DNA from: Rhizobium sp. SSA_523
Lineage (GTDB): Bacteria > Pseudomonadota > Alphaproteobacteria > Rhizobiales > Rhizobiaceae
Reading direction: 5' to 3'
Assembly (NCBI RefSeq): GCF_030435705.1
Contig: NZ_CP129382.1
Coordinates: 2,908,501 to 2,972,500 of the forward strand
Length of the DNA stretch: 64,000 nucleotides
Made by a program: the position numbers and the translations under genes. Shown here one piece after another: positions 7,917 through 16,533 of this stretch (positions are counted from its first letter, which is position 1; each line of letters starts with the position of its first letter). The notes below the pieces were generated by a model. The model searched no databases and was not told the DNA's origin. It saw nothing but the letters and a program-made list of their open reading frames with translations.

Positions 7917-10303
7917 GCTGCTGTGCGCCGGGAACCGAAGCCGCGCTGGAGCTGCAGAGCGGCATGCAGCAACCACCCTCGCGGGAAGAACTGATGCTGG
8001 CCAGCCGCGATCTTGGCGGCGGGCTGCGTCAGACGGATCTGAGCGTGCCGCAAGCCCATTGCGGCGCCTGCATCTCATCGATAGAGCGGGCGCTCGCAGC
8101 CCTTCCGGGCGTGACACGCGCAAGGGTCAACCTGTCGACCAAGCGGGTGGCGATTACCTGGCGCGCGAAACTGGAGACCGGCCCGAGAACTGGTCAAGAG
8201 ACGGGTCAAGCGACTGGTGAAGGGACTGAACCGGCCACGGGCCGGGAGATGAAGCCGGTCGATCCGGCAGGCTTCGCTCTCGCCATCCGCAAGGCGACAG
8301 GCTATGAGGCCCATCTCTTTTCGGACGAAGCTGAAGACAGCGACCAGTTGAAGAGCCAGCTGATCCGCGGCGTCGCGGTGACCGGTTTTGCGGCGGCCAA
8401 TATCATGCTCCTGTCGGTTTCTGTCTGGTCCGGCGCCGAGGCCTCCACCCGCGATCTCTTCCACTGGATTTCGGCGGCGATAGCCGCGCCGGCCCTCATC
8501 TATGGCGGCCGCTTCTTCTACGAATCCGCCTATCGCGTGCTGGCCAGCGGGCGCACCAATATGGATGTGCCGATCGCGCTGGCAATCACACTGTCCTATG
8601 CGGTGTCGCTCTGGGAAACCATCAACCGGGGCGAACATGTCTGGTTCGATGCTACCGCATCGCTGCTGTTCTTCCTGCTGATCGGCCGGACGCTCGATCA
8701 CATCATGCGCGACCGCGCCCGTTCCGCCGTCACCGGTCTTGCACGGCTGGCGCCGCGCGGCGCTCTCGTGGTTTTGCCGGACGGCAGCCGGGATTACCGG
8801 CCGGTTCAGGATGTCATGCCGGGCGATCGTGTGGCGATTGCCGCAGGCGACCGGATCCCCGTGGATGGGCTTGTCGTCGAGGGAGAAAGCGATCTCGACA
8901 TGTCGATCGTCAATGGCGAAAGCGCACCGGTCACGGTGAGGCCGGGCGATCGCGTCCAGGCCGGCACGTTGAGCCTGACCGGCGGTTTTCTCATCCAGGC
9001 CAGCGCCGCCGCCCGCGATTCCTTCCTCGCGGAGGTCATCAGCCTGATGGAGGCTGCCGAAGGGGGCAGGGCGCGCTACCGCAGGCTGGCCGACCGGGCC
9101 GCGCAGATCTATTCGCCTGTCGTGCATCTTCTGGCGCTTGTGACCTTCCTGGGCTGGGGATGGATCGGCGGCGACTGGAAACAGGCGCTGCTCATTGCAA
9201 TCGCCGTCCTGATCATCACCTGCCCCTGTGCGCTCGGCCTTGCGGTGCCGGTCGTTCAGGTGGTCGCTGCCGGCCGCCTTTTCCGCAATGGCATCATGGT
9301 GAAGGACGGTTCGGCCATGGAGAGGCTGGCCGAGGTGGAATGCGTCGTCTTCGACAAGACGGGAACGCTGACCCTCGGACGTCCGCGGCTGGTGACGGCG
9401 AGCGGCCTGCCAGCCGATCAGGCTCTTGCGGCTGCCATGGCGGGCGCGTCGCGTCATCCTTTGTCGAAAGCAATCACCGAGGCCCATCGCGGGCCGCAGC
9501 CGCTCATCGGTCCGGTCCAGGAACTGCCCGGCGAGGGGCTGGTTGCAAGGCTCGACATCGGCACGGCCCGGCTCGGCAAGCGTGCCTTCGCCTGCCCGGA
9601 TCAGCCGGTCGCCTCTGCCGGAACGCACAGCGAAGTCGTCCTCTCGATCGACGGGAGCGAGGCGGCCTGTTTCACCTTTGAAGATCAGTGGCGGGCAAAT
9701 GCACGGTCCGCGATAGGCCAGTTGAAGGCGAAGGGTTTGCAGCTTTCGATCCTCTCGGGCGACCGGCAGGGTGTGGTGGCGGGATTGGCCGGCGCTCTTG
9801 GCATATCGGATTGGAAGGCCGAGTGTTCGCCGCGCCAGAAGGTCGAAGCCCTGGAGGCGCAGGCGGCGCTGGGGCACAGGACCCTGATGGTGGGTGACGG
9901 CATCAATGATGCGCCGGCGCTCAGCGCCGCCCATGTCTCCATGGCGCCGGCAACAGCGGCCGATATCGGACGCCAAGCCGCGGATTTCGTCTTCATGCAT
10001 GAGAGCCTGGATGCCGTTCCGCTGGCCATCGACGTATCGCAAAAGGCCCGCGCGCTGATTCGCGAGAATTTCGCGCTGGCGATCGGCTACAACCTCATCG
10101 CGGTACCGATCGCGATTGCCGGCTTCGCAACGCCGCTGATCGCGGCCGTGGCCATGTCGACCTCTTCCATGATCGTCATTGCCAATGCGCTGCGCCTCAA
10201 TCAGCTTCGCGGCGGTCGCGCATTGCTGACCGATGGAACGGCCGTCACGCTGGAAGCCAAGGGCAAGGCTACCGGTAAGGACAGGGAGGCGCGCCTCGCA
10301 TGA
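7913..10303 (+). CDS. fixI: FixI copper-transporting P1B-type ATPase
   Basis: P-type ATPase that exports copper to the periplasm for assembly of the cbb3 CuB centre. 796 residues: Cys-rich start MSCC, a heavy-metal-associated domain with CGAC at 50-53, membrane helices, the CPC metal site at about 437-439, phosphorylation motif DKTGTLT (Asp about 481), HP motif in SRHPLSKA and hinge GDGINDAPAL. ATG 7913 overlaps the fixH stop. Odd feature: between the metal-binding domain and the first helix there is an insert of tetrapeptide repeats (TG-x-x) encoded by six 12-bp units (8175-8246), not expected in FixI. The catalytic domains look intact. Confidence 0.96.
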   Translation: MSCCAPGTEAALELQSGMQQPPSREELMLASRDLGGGLRQTDLSVPQAHCGACISSIERALAALPGVTRARVNLSTKRVAITWRAKLETGPRTGQETGQATGEGTEPATGREMKPVDPAGFALAIRKATGYEAHLFSDEAEDSDQLKSQLIRGVAVTGFAAANIMLLSVSVWSGAEASTRDLFHWISAAIAAPALIYGGRFFYESAYRVLASGRTNMDVPIALAITLSYAVSLWETINRGEHVWFDATASLLFFLLIGRTLDHIMRDRARSAVTGLARLAPRGALVVLPDGSRDYRPVQDVMPGDRVAIAAGDRIPVDGLVVEGESDLDMSIVNGESAPVTVRPGDRVQAGTLSLTGGFLIQASAAARDSFLAEVISLMEAAEGGRARYRRLADRAAQIYSPVVHLLALVTFLGWGWIGGDWKQALLIAIAVLIITCPCALGLAVPVVQVVAAGRLFRNGIMVKDGSAMERLAEVECVVFDKTGTLTLGRPRLVTASGLPADQALAAAMAGASRHPLSKAITEAHRGPQPLIGPVQELPGEGLVARLDIGTARLGKRAFACPDQPVASAGTHSEVVLSIDGSEAACFTFEDQWRANARSAIGQLKAKGLQLSILSGDRQGVVAGLAGALGISDWKAECSPRQKVEALEAQAALGHRTLMVGDGINDAPALSAAHVSMAPATAADIGRQAADFVFMHESLDAVPLAIDVSQKARALIRENFALAIGYNLIAVPIAIAGFATPLIAAVAMSTSSMIVIANALRLNQLRGGRALLTDGTAVTLEAKGKATGKDREARLA
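8175..8246. repeat. six 12-bp tandem units inside fixI
   Basis: In-frame units such as ACTGGTCAAGAG, ACGGGTCAAGCG and ACTGGTGAAGGG encode successive TGPR, TGQE, TGQA, TGEG, TEPA and TGRE. They lie in the cytosolic linker after the N-terminal metal-binding domain. Confidence 0.85.
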
Positions 10304-10470
10304 ATATGTTGATCTACCTCATCCCGATCGCGCTCTTCCTTGGGGCACTCGGGCTCGCCGGATTTCTCTGGTCCTTGCGCAGCGGGCAGTATGACGATCT
10401 CGACGGCGCTGCCTGGCGCGTTCTGGAGGAAGATGAGGATCCCGGCGCGCAAAGACCGCCGGCGGGCTGA
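10300..10470 (+). CDS. fixS: FixS (CcoS) cbb3 oxidase maturation protein
   Basis: 56-residue protein with one N-terminal transmembrane helix (MLIYLIPIALFLGALGLAGF) followed by the family motif FLWSLRSGQYDDLDGAAWRV. CcoS/FixS is needed to insert haem and copper into CcoN. The start overlaps the fixI stop (ATGA). The short acidic, proline-rich tail is typical. It is the last gene of the operon. Confidence 0.95.
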   Translation: MNMLIYLIPIALFLGALGLAGFLWSLRSGQYDDLDGAAWRVLEEDEDPGAQRPPAG

Positions 10471-10489
10471 CGGAGACGGGGACGGCAAA

Positions 10490-10510
10490 GCGGGTGCCTG
10501 GCGCACCCGC
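10490..10510. terminator. hairpin between convergent fixS and the parA-like gene
   Basis: Perfect 8-bp stem GCGGGTGC / GCACCCGC with loop CTGGC, located between the 3' ends of two convergent genes. There is no clear T tract on either strand, so efficiency is uncertain. Confidence 0.55.
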
Positions 10511-10524
10511 CGCTTCGCGCATGA

Positions 10525-11223
10525 TCAGGCCACGGATTGCCTTGTGCGGGGTGCCGCGAGTTTCGCCGGCACGCGTCTCAGGATCTCATCGGCGTAAAGC
10601 CGCGCGTTTTCCCGCGCCTTGTCCAGATTGCTGACCCGGTCGGCGGTCATGGAATAGAGCGTTCCGCCACAATCGAAGACATCGCGAAAGGCCGAGCGTT
10701 CGATGATCGGCGTGTTGAGCACGTCGACATTGCGCTGTGCCAGCAGACCCTTCACCGCCAGGAGGGCGCGGGTGGTCACCATGGAATTGACCCGTGTCAG
10801 CACAACGGAATGCGGCACTTTCAGGCCGAGCTTGCTGTCGAGATAGTGCAGGAGTTCCAGAACATGAGCGCCGCCCTGGGCGTCCATTGCGCAGCCCTGG
10901 ATGGGAATCAGCACGTGATCGGAAAGCCCGATGGCCTTGGCAAGAAGCGGGCTGCGGGCGCCCGGAAGGTCGATCAGGATATAGTCGCTGCTGTGCCGCG
11001 ACTCCTCCAGGTGGCGATCGATGGAGGCCTGGGTGACGTAAGGCACGACCGACAGACGCTGCAGCGGCTGGGACAGGTCGTACCAGCGCGACATCCAGAA
11101 TTGCGGATCCGCGTCCAGAACCGTGACGCGATGGCCCTGGCGGGCAAGCTCGGTAGCCAGGAGAAGGACGGCCGTGGTCTTGCCGGCGCCGCCTTTGGTA
11201 TTGGCGAAAGTAATGACGGGCAT
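10525..11223 (-). CDS. ParA/MinD-family ATPase, no ParB partner
   Basis: 232-residue P-loop ATPase with deviant Walker A motif KGGAGKTT at residues 9-16, Walker A' VLDADPQ and Walker B-like YILIDLPG. These are the hallmarks of ParA-type positioning ATPases, which form nucleotide-dependent dimers on DNA. No parB or parS is seen. It reads leftwards, the same way as the che cluster, whose last gene cheB ends 338 bases upstream. ParA-like proteins coded beside che genes (PpfA in Rhodobacter, ParC in Vibrio) position chemoreceptor arrays, so that role is a reasonable inference here. Plasmid-type partition is less likely in this chromosomal context. Confidence 0.85.
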   Translation of the reverse strand: MPVITFANTKGGAGKTTAVLLLATELARQGHRVTVLDADPQFWMSRWYDLSQPLQRLSVVPYVTQASIDRHLEESRHSSDYILIDLPGARSPLLAKAIGLSDHVLIPIQGCAMDAQGGAHVLELLHYLDSKLGLKVPHSVVLTRVNSMVTTRALLAVKGLLAQRNVDVLNTPIIERSAFRDVFDCGGTLYSMTADRVSNLDKARENARLYADEILRRVPAKLAAPRTRQSVA

Positions 11224-11560
11224 GGCTTATCCTGAAGCTTTGTGAAACCTGCGGCGCTCGTTTCTGCCGGCGCCACCCTCCGGCGTCATCATCATCGCGC
11301 GACATGGTTAACAATTCGAAAACGGGCGCCGGGCCGGGCAGGCCCTCAATCCTGCATAGGCAGGCGCTGTCACGGAGGAAGAGCGCCGGGACCGGCAGTC
11401 GATCCGAACCCTTAGAGCACTGTTCGATCTGATCGGATCAACTCGGCGCTCTCCGTCTCTGTATCCAAAGCATAATCTCACCGATCCTCGTTTCGCTCCG
11501 GTCGGATTATGCTCTCATCGCAATGTCCTCCAGCGCTCCCTTGTGGGACCGTTCCAAGGG
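11224..11560. other. intergenic region between cheB and the parA-like gene
   Basis: About 340 bases with no supported gene. The main content is a pair of inverted repeats (11414-11513) that resemble a dispersed rhizobial palindromic element. Confidence 0.55.
11414..11513. repeat. composite palindromic element
   Basis: Two imperfect inverted repeats in tandem. The first has outer arms AGAGC (11414-11418) and GCTCT (11448-11452) around a GATC-rich core. The second has arms AGCATAATC (11469-11477) and GATTATGCT (11505-11513). Order and wording resemble the intergenic palindromes scattered through Rhizobiaceae genomes (from memory, not searched). Confidence 0.6.
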
Positions 11561-12646
11561 TTAGTGACGCCGGTCGGCGGACATGATCTCCTGGGCGATC
11601 TGGCCGAGCGGAACCACGCGGTCGACGCCGCCGCGGGCGATCGCCTCTTTCGGCATGCCGAAGACCACGGACGTGGCCTCGTCCTGGGCGAGCGTGAAGG
11701 CGCCGGCCTGGTGCATTTCCTCCATGCCGCGCGCGCCGTCATCGCCCATGCCGGTCATGATCACGCCCATGGCATTGGAGCCGGCACAGCGTGCCGCCGA
11801 GCGAAACAGAACATCGACCGAGGGGCGATGGCGCGAAACCAGCGGGCCGGGCCGGACGGAGACTTCGTAGCGGGCGCCGCGCCGCTCCAGCAGCATATGC
11901 TTGTCGCCCGGGGCGATCAGCACGTGACCGCGCAGGACCGGGTCGCCATTTTCCGCTTCCTTGATCTCGACCTCGCAGAGCGTGTTCAGGCGCTTGGCAA
12001 AGGCCGCCGTGAACTTTTCCGGCATGTGCTGGACGATCACCATGCCGGGCGCATTGGCCGGCAGGGCTTCCAGGAGCTCGCGAAGCGCCTCGGTTCCGCC
12101 CGTCGATGCACCCACGCACACCACCATTTCCGTCGTCTTGGCCATGGCCACGATGCGCGGCGGCGGCAGCACGGCATCGGCGGTGAGCTTGGCCGGAACG
12201 GCTTCGCTGGCGGGGCGGAAGCGGCGCAGCTTGCCGATCCTGGCGCGAGCGGCACCTTTGACCGCGTCGCGCACGCGCTCGGCGCTTTCGGCAAGATGGT
12301 CTGCGGCGCCGATCTTCGGCTTCAGAATCACGTCGATCGCGCCCGCGTCCAGCGCCTGGAGCAGCGTTTCGGAACCCTCTTCCGTCAGGGAGGAGCACAT
12401 GACCACGGGGATCGGATGTTGCGACATCAATTTGCGCAGGAAGGTGATGCCGTCCATCTGCGGCATCTCGACGTCGAGCGTAATGACATCGGGGATTTCT
12501 TCGCGGATCTTGCGCGCCGCGGCGAAGGGATCGGCGGCCACGCCGATGACCTCGATTTCGGGATCGTCCGACAGGATCTGCGTCAACGCGTGACGGATAC
12601 TGGCGGAGTCATCGACGATCAGCACCCGGATCTTTGGTCTTTCCAT
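11561..12646 (-). CDS. cheB: protein-glutamate methylesterase/deamidase CheB
   Basis: Removes methyl groups from receptor glutamates when phosphorylated by CheA, giving adaptation. 361 residues: N-terminal receiver domain ([11 protein letters not shown], phospho-acceptor about Asp58 in [10 protein letters not shown]) and C-terminal esterase with catalytic residues in [11 protein letters not shown] (Ser), QHMPEKF (His) and MTGMGDDG (Asp). I chose ATG 12646, two bases after the cheR stop, because an upstream extension would lie inside cheR and has no homology. Last gene of the leftward cluster. Confidence 0.96.
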   Translation of the reverse strand: MERPKIRVLIVDDSASIRHALTQILSDDPEIEVIGVAADPFAAARKIREEIPDVITLDVEMPQMDGITFLRKLMSQHPIPVVMCSSLTEEGSETLLQALDAGAIDVILKPKIGAADHLAESAERVRDAVKGAARARIGKLRRFRPASEAVPAKLTADAVLPPPRIVAMAKTTEMVVCVGASTGGTEALRELLEALPANAPGMVIVQHMPEKFTAAFAKRLNTLCEVEIKEAENGDPVLRGHVLIAPGDKHMLLERRGARYEVSVRPGPLVSRHRPSVDVLFRSAARCAGSNAMGVIMTGMGDDGARGMEEMHQAGAFTLAQDEATSVVFGMPKEAIARGGVDRVVPLGQIAQEIMSADRRH

Positions 12647-12648
12647 GG

Positions 12649-13506
12649 CTATACCCGCTTGAAGACAGTGTTGGCGACCTGTCGGATGGGCAGGTTCAAG
12701 CCGGCTGCCGTCTCTGAATGGCCGATGAAAAGATAGCCCCCCGGCAGCAGGCATTCGCACAGACGCGACAGGACATGGAGCTGGGTCGGCTTGTCGAAGT
12801 AGATGAGAACGTTGCGGCAGAAGATGACGTGCTGGCCATCCTGAACCGGATATTTCTTGTCCATCAGGTTCATGCGTCCGAAGGCGACGTGGCGGCGCAG
12901 CACAGGCGCTATCCGCACCTCGCCCCGGCGGGGGTCGACCGGCTCCATCACATATTTGCGGCGAAGCGCGGCTGGCACCGGCTCCATCTGGTCGCGGGGA
13001 TAGATGGCGCGGCGCGCCGTCTGCAGAACCTCGGTGGAAAGATCGGTGGCCGTCACCGTGAAGGTAAGGTCGGGGCGCGCTTCCAGGGCCTCCCGCATCA
13101 CCATGGCAAGCGTGAAGGGTTCAGCACCGGTGGAACAGGCCGAACTCCACAGGCGAAGATGGCGCGGCTCCGACTGCAGGAGATCCGGCAGTGCCTTGCC
13201 GATCAGGTAGTCGAAATGCGCCGGCTCGCGGAAGAAATCCGTCTTGTTGGTGGTGACGGCGTCGATCAAATAGACGGATTCGCTGTCCAGGCCATCGTGA
13301 TCGAAGAGATAGGTGCAATATTGGTCGAAACTCGCGATCTGGGTGGCACGGAGCCGTTTGCGCAGCCGGCCCTCCAGCATCGTGATCTTGTTGATCGGCA
13401 TTTTGATGCCGCTGTATTTATAGATGTAATCGGCGAGACGGTCGAAGTTTCGCCGGCTGAGGCTGTCATCGACGGGCTGGCGCGATACTGCTAAATTAGA
13501 TGTCAC
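12649..13506 (-). CDS. cheR: chemoreceptor glutamate methyltransferase CheR
   Basis: SAM-dependent methyltransferase for receptor adaptation. 285 residues with an N-terminal helical domain ([16 protein letters not shown]) and a Rossmann domain containing [18 protein letters not shown] and [15 protein letters not shown]. The start is GTG 13506, preceded by GGAG at 8 bases; upstream in-frame codons run into cheW and are repeat-coded, so they are rejected. It is followed two bases later by cheB. The pentapeptide tether normally found on some receptors is not present on the adjacent MCP. Confidence 0.95.
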   Translation of the reverse strand: MTSNLAVSRQPVDDSLSRRNFDRLADYIYKYSGIKMPINKITMLEGRLRKRLRATQIASFDQYCTYLFDHDGLDSESVYLIDAVTTNKTDFFREPAHFDYLIGKALPDLLQSEPRHLRLWSSACSTGAEPFTLAMVMREALEARPDLTFTVTATDLSTEVLQTARRAIYPRDQMEPVPAALRRKYVMEPVDPRRGEVRIAPVLRRHVAFGRMNLMDKKYPVQDGQHVIFCRNVLIYFDKPTQLHVLSRLCECLLPGGYLFIGHSETAAGLNLPIRQVANTVFKRV

Positions 13507-13519
13507 GCAATAAACTCCA

Positions 13520-14059
13520 TCATGCGACGCTTTGATGATCTGGCTGTGCGAGGTTGGTAAGGGCGCTGCTGGCAAGGGCGCTGCTGGAAAGAGCGCTGCT
13601 GGAAAGAGCGCTGCCGGAATCGGAGAAGAGGCGGGCGAGATCGACGATGACGACGAAGCCGCCATCGCGGCGCACGACGCCGGCAATATAATCGGAACGC
13701 CAGGCAATGCCGATATCCGGGGGGCTCTCGATCCGGCTCTTCTGGAAGGGCACGACCTCGTAGACCCGGTCGGCGACAAGGCCGAGAGTGAGGATGCGGC
13801 CGGCAATCGGCACATCGATCACCAGGATTCGGGTATGCGGTGTCTTGTCCGTGCGCGACATTCCGAGCCGCAGGCGCAGGTCGATGACCGGGACGCCCTG
13901 GCCGCGCACATCGCGCAGCCCGAGAAGATACTCCGGCCCATGCGGGATCCTGAAGGCCTCCTCATGGTCGAGGATCTCGCGCACCACATCCACCGGCACG
14001 GCAAAGATTTCCGCGCCGAGGCTGAAGGTCACGAACTGGGCTTCCTGGTCGCTGGACAT
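13520..14059 (-). CDS. cheW: CheW coupling protein (second copy)
   Basis: CheW-domain adaptor linking receptors to CheA. 179 residues from ATG 14059, which has AAGGA five bases upstream; an ATG 27 bases further upstream has no better site. The CheW domain covers about 8-150 (FVTFSLGAEIFAVPVDVVREIL, GLRDVRGQGVPVIDL, GIAWRSDYIAGVVRRD). The C-terminal tail has four copies of a Ser/Ala/Leu pentapeptide from a 15-bp repeat (13561-13620), not normal for CheW. It stands 13 bases upstream of cheR and 240 bases downstream of mcp, so it may start a second transcript. Confidence 0.92.
   Translation of the reverse strand: MSSDQEAQFVTFSLGAEIFAVPVDVVREILDHEEAFRIPHGPEYLLGLRDVRGQGVPVIDLRLRLGMSRTDKTPHTRILVIDVPIAGRILTLGLVADRVYEVVPFQKSRIESPPDIGIAWRSDYIAGVVRRDGGFVVIVDLARLFSDSGSALSSSALSSSALASSALTNLAQPDHQSVA
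13561..13620. repeat. four 15-bp tandem units at the 3' end of cheW
   Basis: Units GGGCGCTGCTGGCAA, GGGCGCTGCTGGAAA, GAGCGCTGCTGGAAA and GAGCGCTGCCGGAAT (plus strand) encode SSAL-type pentapeptides on the minus strand. They are nearly identical, pointing to recent expansion by slippage. Confidence 0.9.
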
Positions 14060-14204
14060 GGTCCTTGCACTCCTCTTTTGTCGCATCCTGTTTCCAACCG
14101 CAAAACCCTGCCGGGGATTTGATCCTGAAAAAGCGTCCCGCTTCAGGACGCCGTTTCGGAGACAGCGGCGCGTCGTCCAAAATGTCAGGCCCGCTCCACT
14201 CGCT

Positions 14205-14231
14205 TCCGCCGCACTTCGGTGATGCGGCGGA
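14205..14231. other. inverted repeat in the mcp-cheW gap
   Basis: Arms TCCGCCGCA and TGCGGCGGA with a 9-base loop, in the 240-base gap between mcp and the second cheW. No T tract follows on the minus strand. It could be an mRNA processing or stability element. Confidence 0.5.
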
Positions 14232-14254
14232 TGCCTGGCATGCTTGGTTGCGGA

Positions 14255-14276
14255 AGGTCCGGCGACTGCCGGACCT
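14255..14276 (-). terminator. hairpin after mcp
   Basis: Perfect 9-bp stem AGGTCCGGC / GCCGGACCT with a 4-base loop, 22 bases downstream of the mcp stop. On the minus strand it is followed only by TTCC, so it may be a weak terminator or mRNA-end stabiliser. It marks a likely boundary between STAS-cheY-cheA-cheW-mcp and cheW-cheR-cheB. Confidence 0.6.
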
Positions 14277-14298
14277 AACTGGTGTCGTTTCTTCCTGA

Positions 14299-15996
14299 TC
14301 AGGCGCTCTGGCGGAAGGCGTCGTCGTCTTCGTCCGGACCACCGGTCGTCAGATCCAGCGCGAAGCCCTTCACCCGTGCCTGCTGGGCGGCAACGCTGCC
14401 GCCGGAGATCCGCACGGGCGCCGGTGCGGAGCGGTTCTGCGCCGCTTTCGGGGCCGGAGCCTTGCCGACCCGGATCCGGGTTGCCGGGCTGCTGGAGACA
14501 TGCGTGCGCTCCACCCGGAAGAAGGCGATGGAGGCCTGCAGTTCCTCGGCCTGTGCGGCCAGTTCTTCCGATGTCGCGGACATCTGTTCGGAGGCGCTGG
14601 CATTTTGCTGCGTCACCTGGTCGAGCTGCTGGATCGCCTGGTTGATCTGGGCAGCGCCGATATCCTGTTCGCGGCAGGCGGCCGAGATTTCCGAAACCAG
14701 TTCCGCGGTCTTCTGGATGTCGGGCACCAGACGGTTCAGCATTTCGCCGGCCTCCGTTGCCGCAACCACCGTGTCGCCGGACAGGGCGGAGATTTCCGCG
14801 GCCGCGGCCTGGCTGCGCTCGGCAAGCTTGCGCACTTCCGAGGCCACCACGGCAAAGCCCTTGCCATGTTCGCCGGCGCGCGCCGCTTCGACAGCCGCAT
14901 TCAGCGCCAGAAGATCGGTCTGGCGGGCGATTTCCTGCACGATGGAGATCTTCTCGGCGATGGTGCGCATGGCGCCGACGGCCTTGCCGACGGCCTGGCC
15001 GGAGGCTTCGGCATCGCGCGACGACTGGCGGGCGATCTTCTCCGTCTGGCTGGCATTTTCGGCGTTCTGCTTGATATTGGCCGCCATTTCTTCCATCGAG
15101 GAGGAGGCCTGTTCGGCCGCCGAGGCCTGTTCGGTCGCGCCCTGGCTCAGCTGTTCCGAGCTTGCCGACAATTCCTGGCTGCCGGAGGAGACATTGTCGG
15201 AGGCCGACAGCGCGTCGCCCACCACCGCCCGCAGGCGTTCGATCATCGAATTGACATAGCCGAGAAGTTCGCCGATTTCGTCGCGCGTCGTGATCTTGGC
15301 ATTGGAGGAGAGATCGCCATCGGCAACGCTCTGTACGGCGGCAACGGCGCTGCGCAGACCATTGTTGATCGACATGGCGATCCAGAAGGCCGCAATCACT
15401 GCAATCAACAGGGCGCCTGCCGCCACGGCCAGCATGATGGTGCGCGTCTGTACGTAATCAGCCGCTGCCGTTTCCTTGGCCTCGGCGAGCCGCGCCGTTT
15501 CCAAGGCAACCACATCCTCGAAAAGCTTGTCGATCTCGGTCGTCGTCGCGCGGTTCGTGGTATTGGAGACGCGCAGTGCCTCCGGCTGGTTGCCAGACTG
15601 GACCAGGGCGCGGATCTGGTCTTCCTGCTTGCGATAATCCTGTTCCAGGTCCCGCAGCCTGTTCCACATCACCATGCCCTGTTCGGTGGCCTTGGCCAGG
15701 ACGGCATTGAAGGAGGTATCGAATTCCTTGCGCGCTGCATCGCCCTTGGCGATCGCGCCGTTGATCTCTTCCGCGGTGGCGGCCAGGAGCATATTCTTCT
15801 GCTGGCGCAGCTGCTGCAGCTGGGCGCCGCTCATCTGCTGGGCAAGGCTGAGGCGCGCTGCCGGTCCTTCGACCACCTGTTCCAGCGTGTCATTCAGATT
15901 TCCGAGGCTGATGACACCGAGCGCGGCAACCGCGATCAGCATTGCGATGACGAAGCCGAACGCGGCGGCCAGTTTGAGTTTGATTGTAGCTCGCAT
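14299..15996 (-). CDS. methyl-accepting chemotaxis protein
   Basis: Transmembrane chemoreceptor, 565 residues. N-terminal TM helix (about 8-30), a periplasmic helical domain of about 155 residues like the four-helix-bundle MCP sensor class, TM2 at about 189-211, a HAMP domain, then the signalling coiled coil. The hairpin tip [20 protein letters not shown] is intact, so it should bind CheA and CheW. The tail (DDDAFRQSA) lacks a CheR-tethering pentapeptide. It begins nine bases after the upstream cheW ends. The ligand is unknown. Confidence 0.95.
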   Translation of the reverse strand: MRATIKLKLAAAFGFVIAMLIAVAALGVISLGNLNDTLEQVVEGPAARLSLAQQMSGAQLQQLRQQKNMLLAATAEEINGAIAKGDAARKEFDTSFNAVLAKATEQGMVMWNRLRDLEQDYRKQEDQIRALVQSGNQPEALRVSNTTNRATTTEIDKLFEDVVALETARLAEAKETAAADYVQTRTIMLAVAAGALLIAVIAAFWIAMSINNGLRSAVAAVQSVADGDLSSNAKITTRDEIGELLGYVNSMIERLRAVVGDALSASDNVSSGSQELSASSEQLSQGATEQASAAEQASSSMEEMAANIKQNAENASQTEKIARQSSRDAEASGQAVGKAVGAMRTIAEKISIVQEIARQTDLLALNAAVEAARAGEHGKGFAVVASEVRKLAERSQAAAAEISALSGDTVVAATEAGEMLNRLVPDIQKTAELVSEISAACREQDIGAAQINQAIQQLDQVTQQNASASEQMSATSEELAAQAEELQASIAFFRVERTHVSSSPATRIRVGKAPAPKAAQNRSAPAPVRISGGSVAAQQARVKGFALDLTTGGPDEDDDAFRQSA

Positions 15997-16005
15997 GGTA
16001 ACCCT

Positions 16006-16533
16006 TCAGTCTGGCGATGCGGCCGGGTGGCCTTGAGATAGATTCCGCTCCTTCTGAGCGGAGAAGATGGTCTTGAGGTTTGGAATGATGATGAACTCGC
16101 CCTGACGTCTGACGAGGCAGTCGATGAAGTCTGGCCTCCAGCGCATTCCGACGCTGGGCGGCGGTTCGCCATTGGCCTGTTCGAGTGTGGTGACCTCGTG
16201 GACCTTGTCGGTCCGGATTCCGGTCAAGGTCGGCTCGCCGTCGAGATCGAGTTCGATGACGATGATGCGGCTGTCGATGGTGGTGGTGGTTGCCTCCATG
16301 CCGAAGGCGAGCCGGATATCGGCCAGCGGGATGACCTTGCCGCGGAAGTTGATGACGCTTGCGACGAAGGGCTTGGCGCCGGGCACCGGGGTTTCGGGCA
16401 GAAGGTCGAGGATTTCCTGGACTTTCACCGCCTCGAGCGCGAACATTTCGCCGGCGATCTCGAAGGCGAGGACCTCGATCTCCTGGCGGCCTTCCCAAAG
16501 ATGGTCTGGTAGCTTGCGCAATGCTTCGCTCAT
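16006..16533 (-). CDS. cheW: CheW coupling protein (first copy)
   Basis: CheW-domain adaptor, 175 residues. The domain spans about 18-155 (EIEVLAFEIAGEMFALEAVKVQEIL, FRGKVIPLADIRLAF, MRWRPDFIDCLVRRQGEF). ATG 16533 overlaps the cheA stop (ATGA), so translation is coupled to cheA. Sequence is clearly different from the second CheW in this cluster, which suggests two coupling proteins with separate jobs rather than a recent duplication. Confidence 0.94.
   Translation of the reverse strand: MSEALRKLPDHLWEGRQEIEVLAFEIAGEMFALEAVKVQEILDLLPETPVPGAKPFVASVINFRGKVIPLADIRLAFGMEATTTTIDSRIIVIELDLDGEPTLTGIRTDKVHEVTTLEQANGEPPPSVGMRWRPDFIDCLVRRQGEFIIIPNLKTIFSAQKERNLSQGHPAASPD

Noticed and set aside
10525..11223. 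A chromosomal or plasmid parAB partition locus
   Set aside because: No parB-like gene or parS-like palindrome cluster next to the ATPase.
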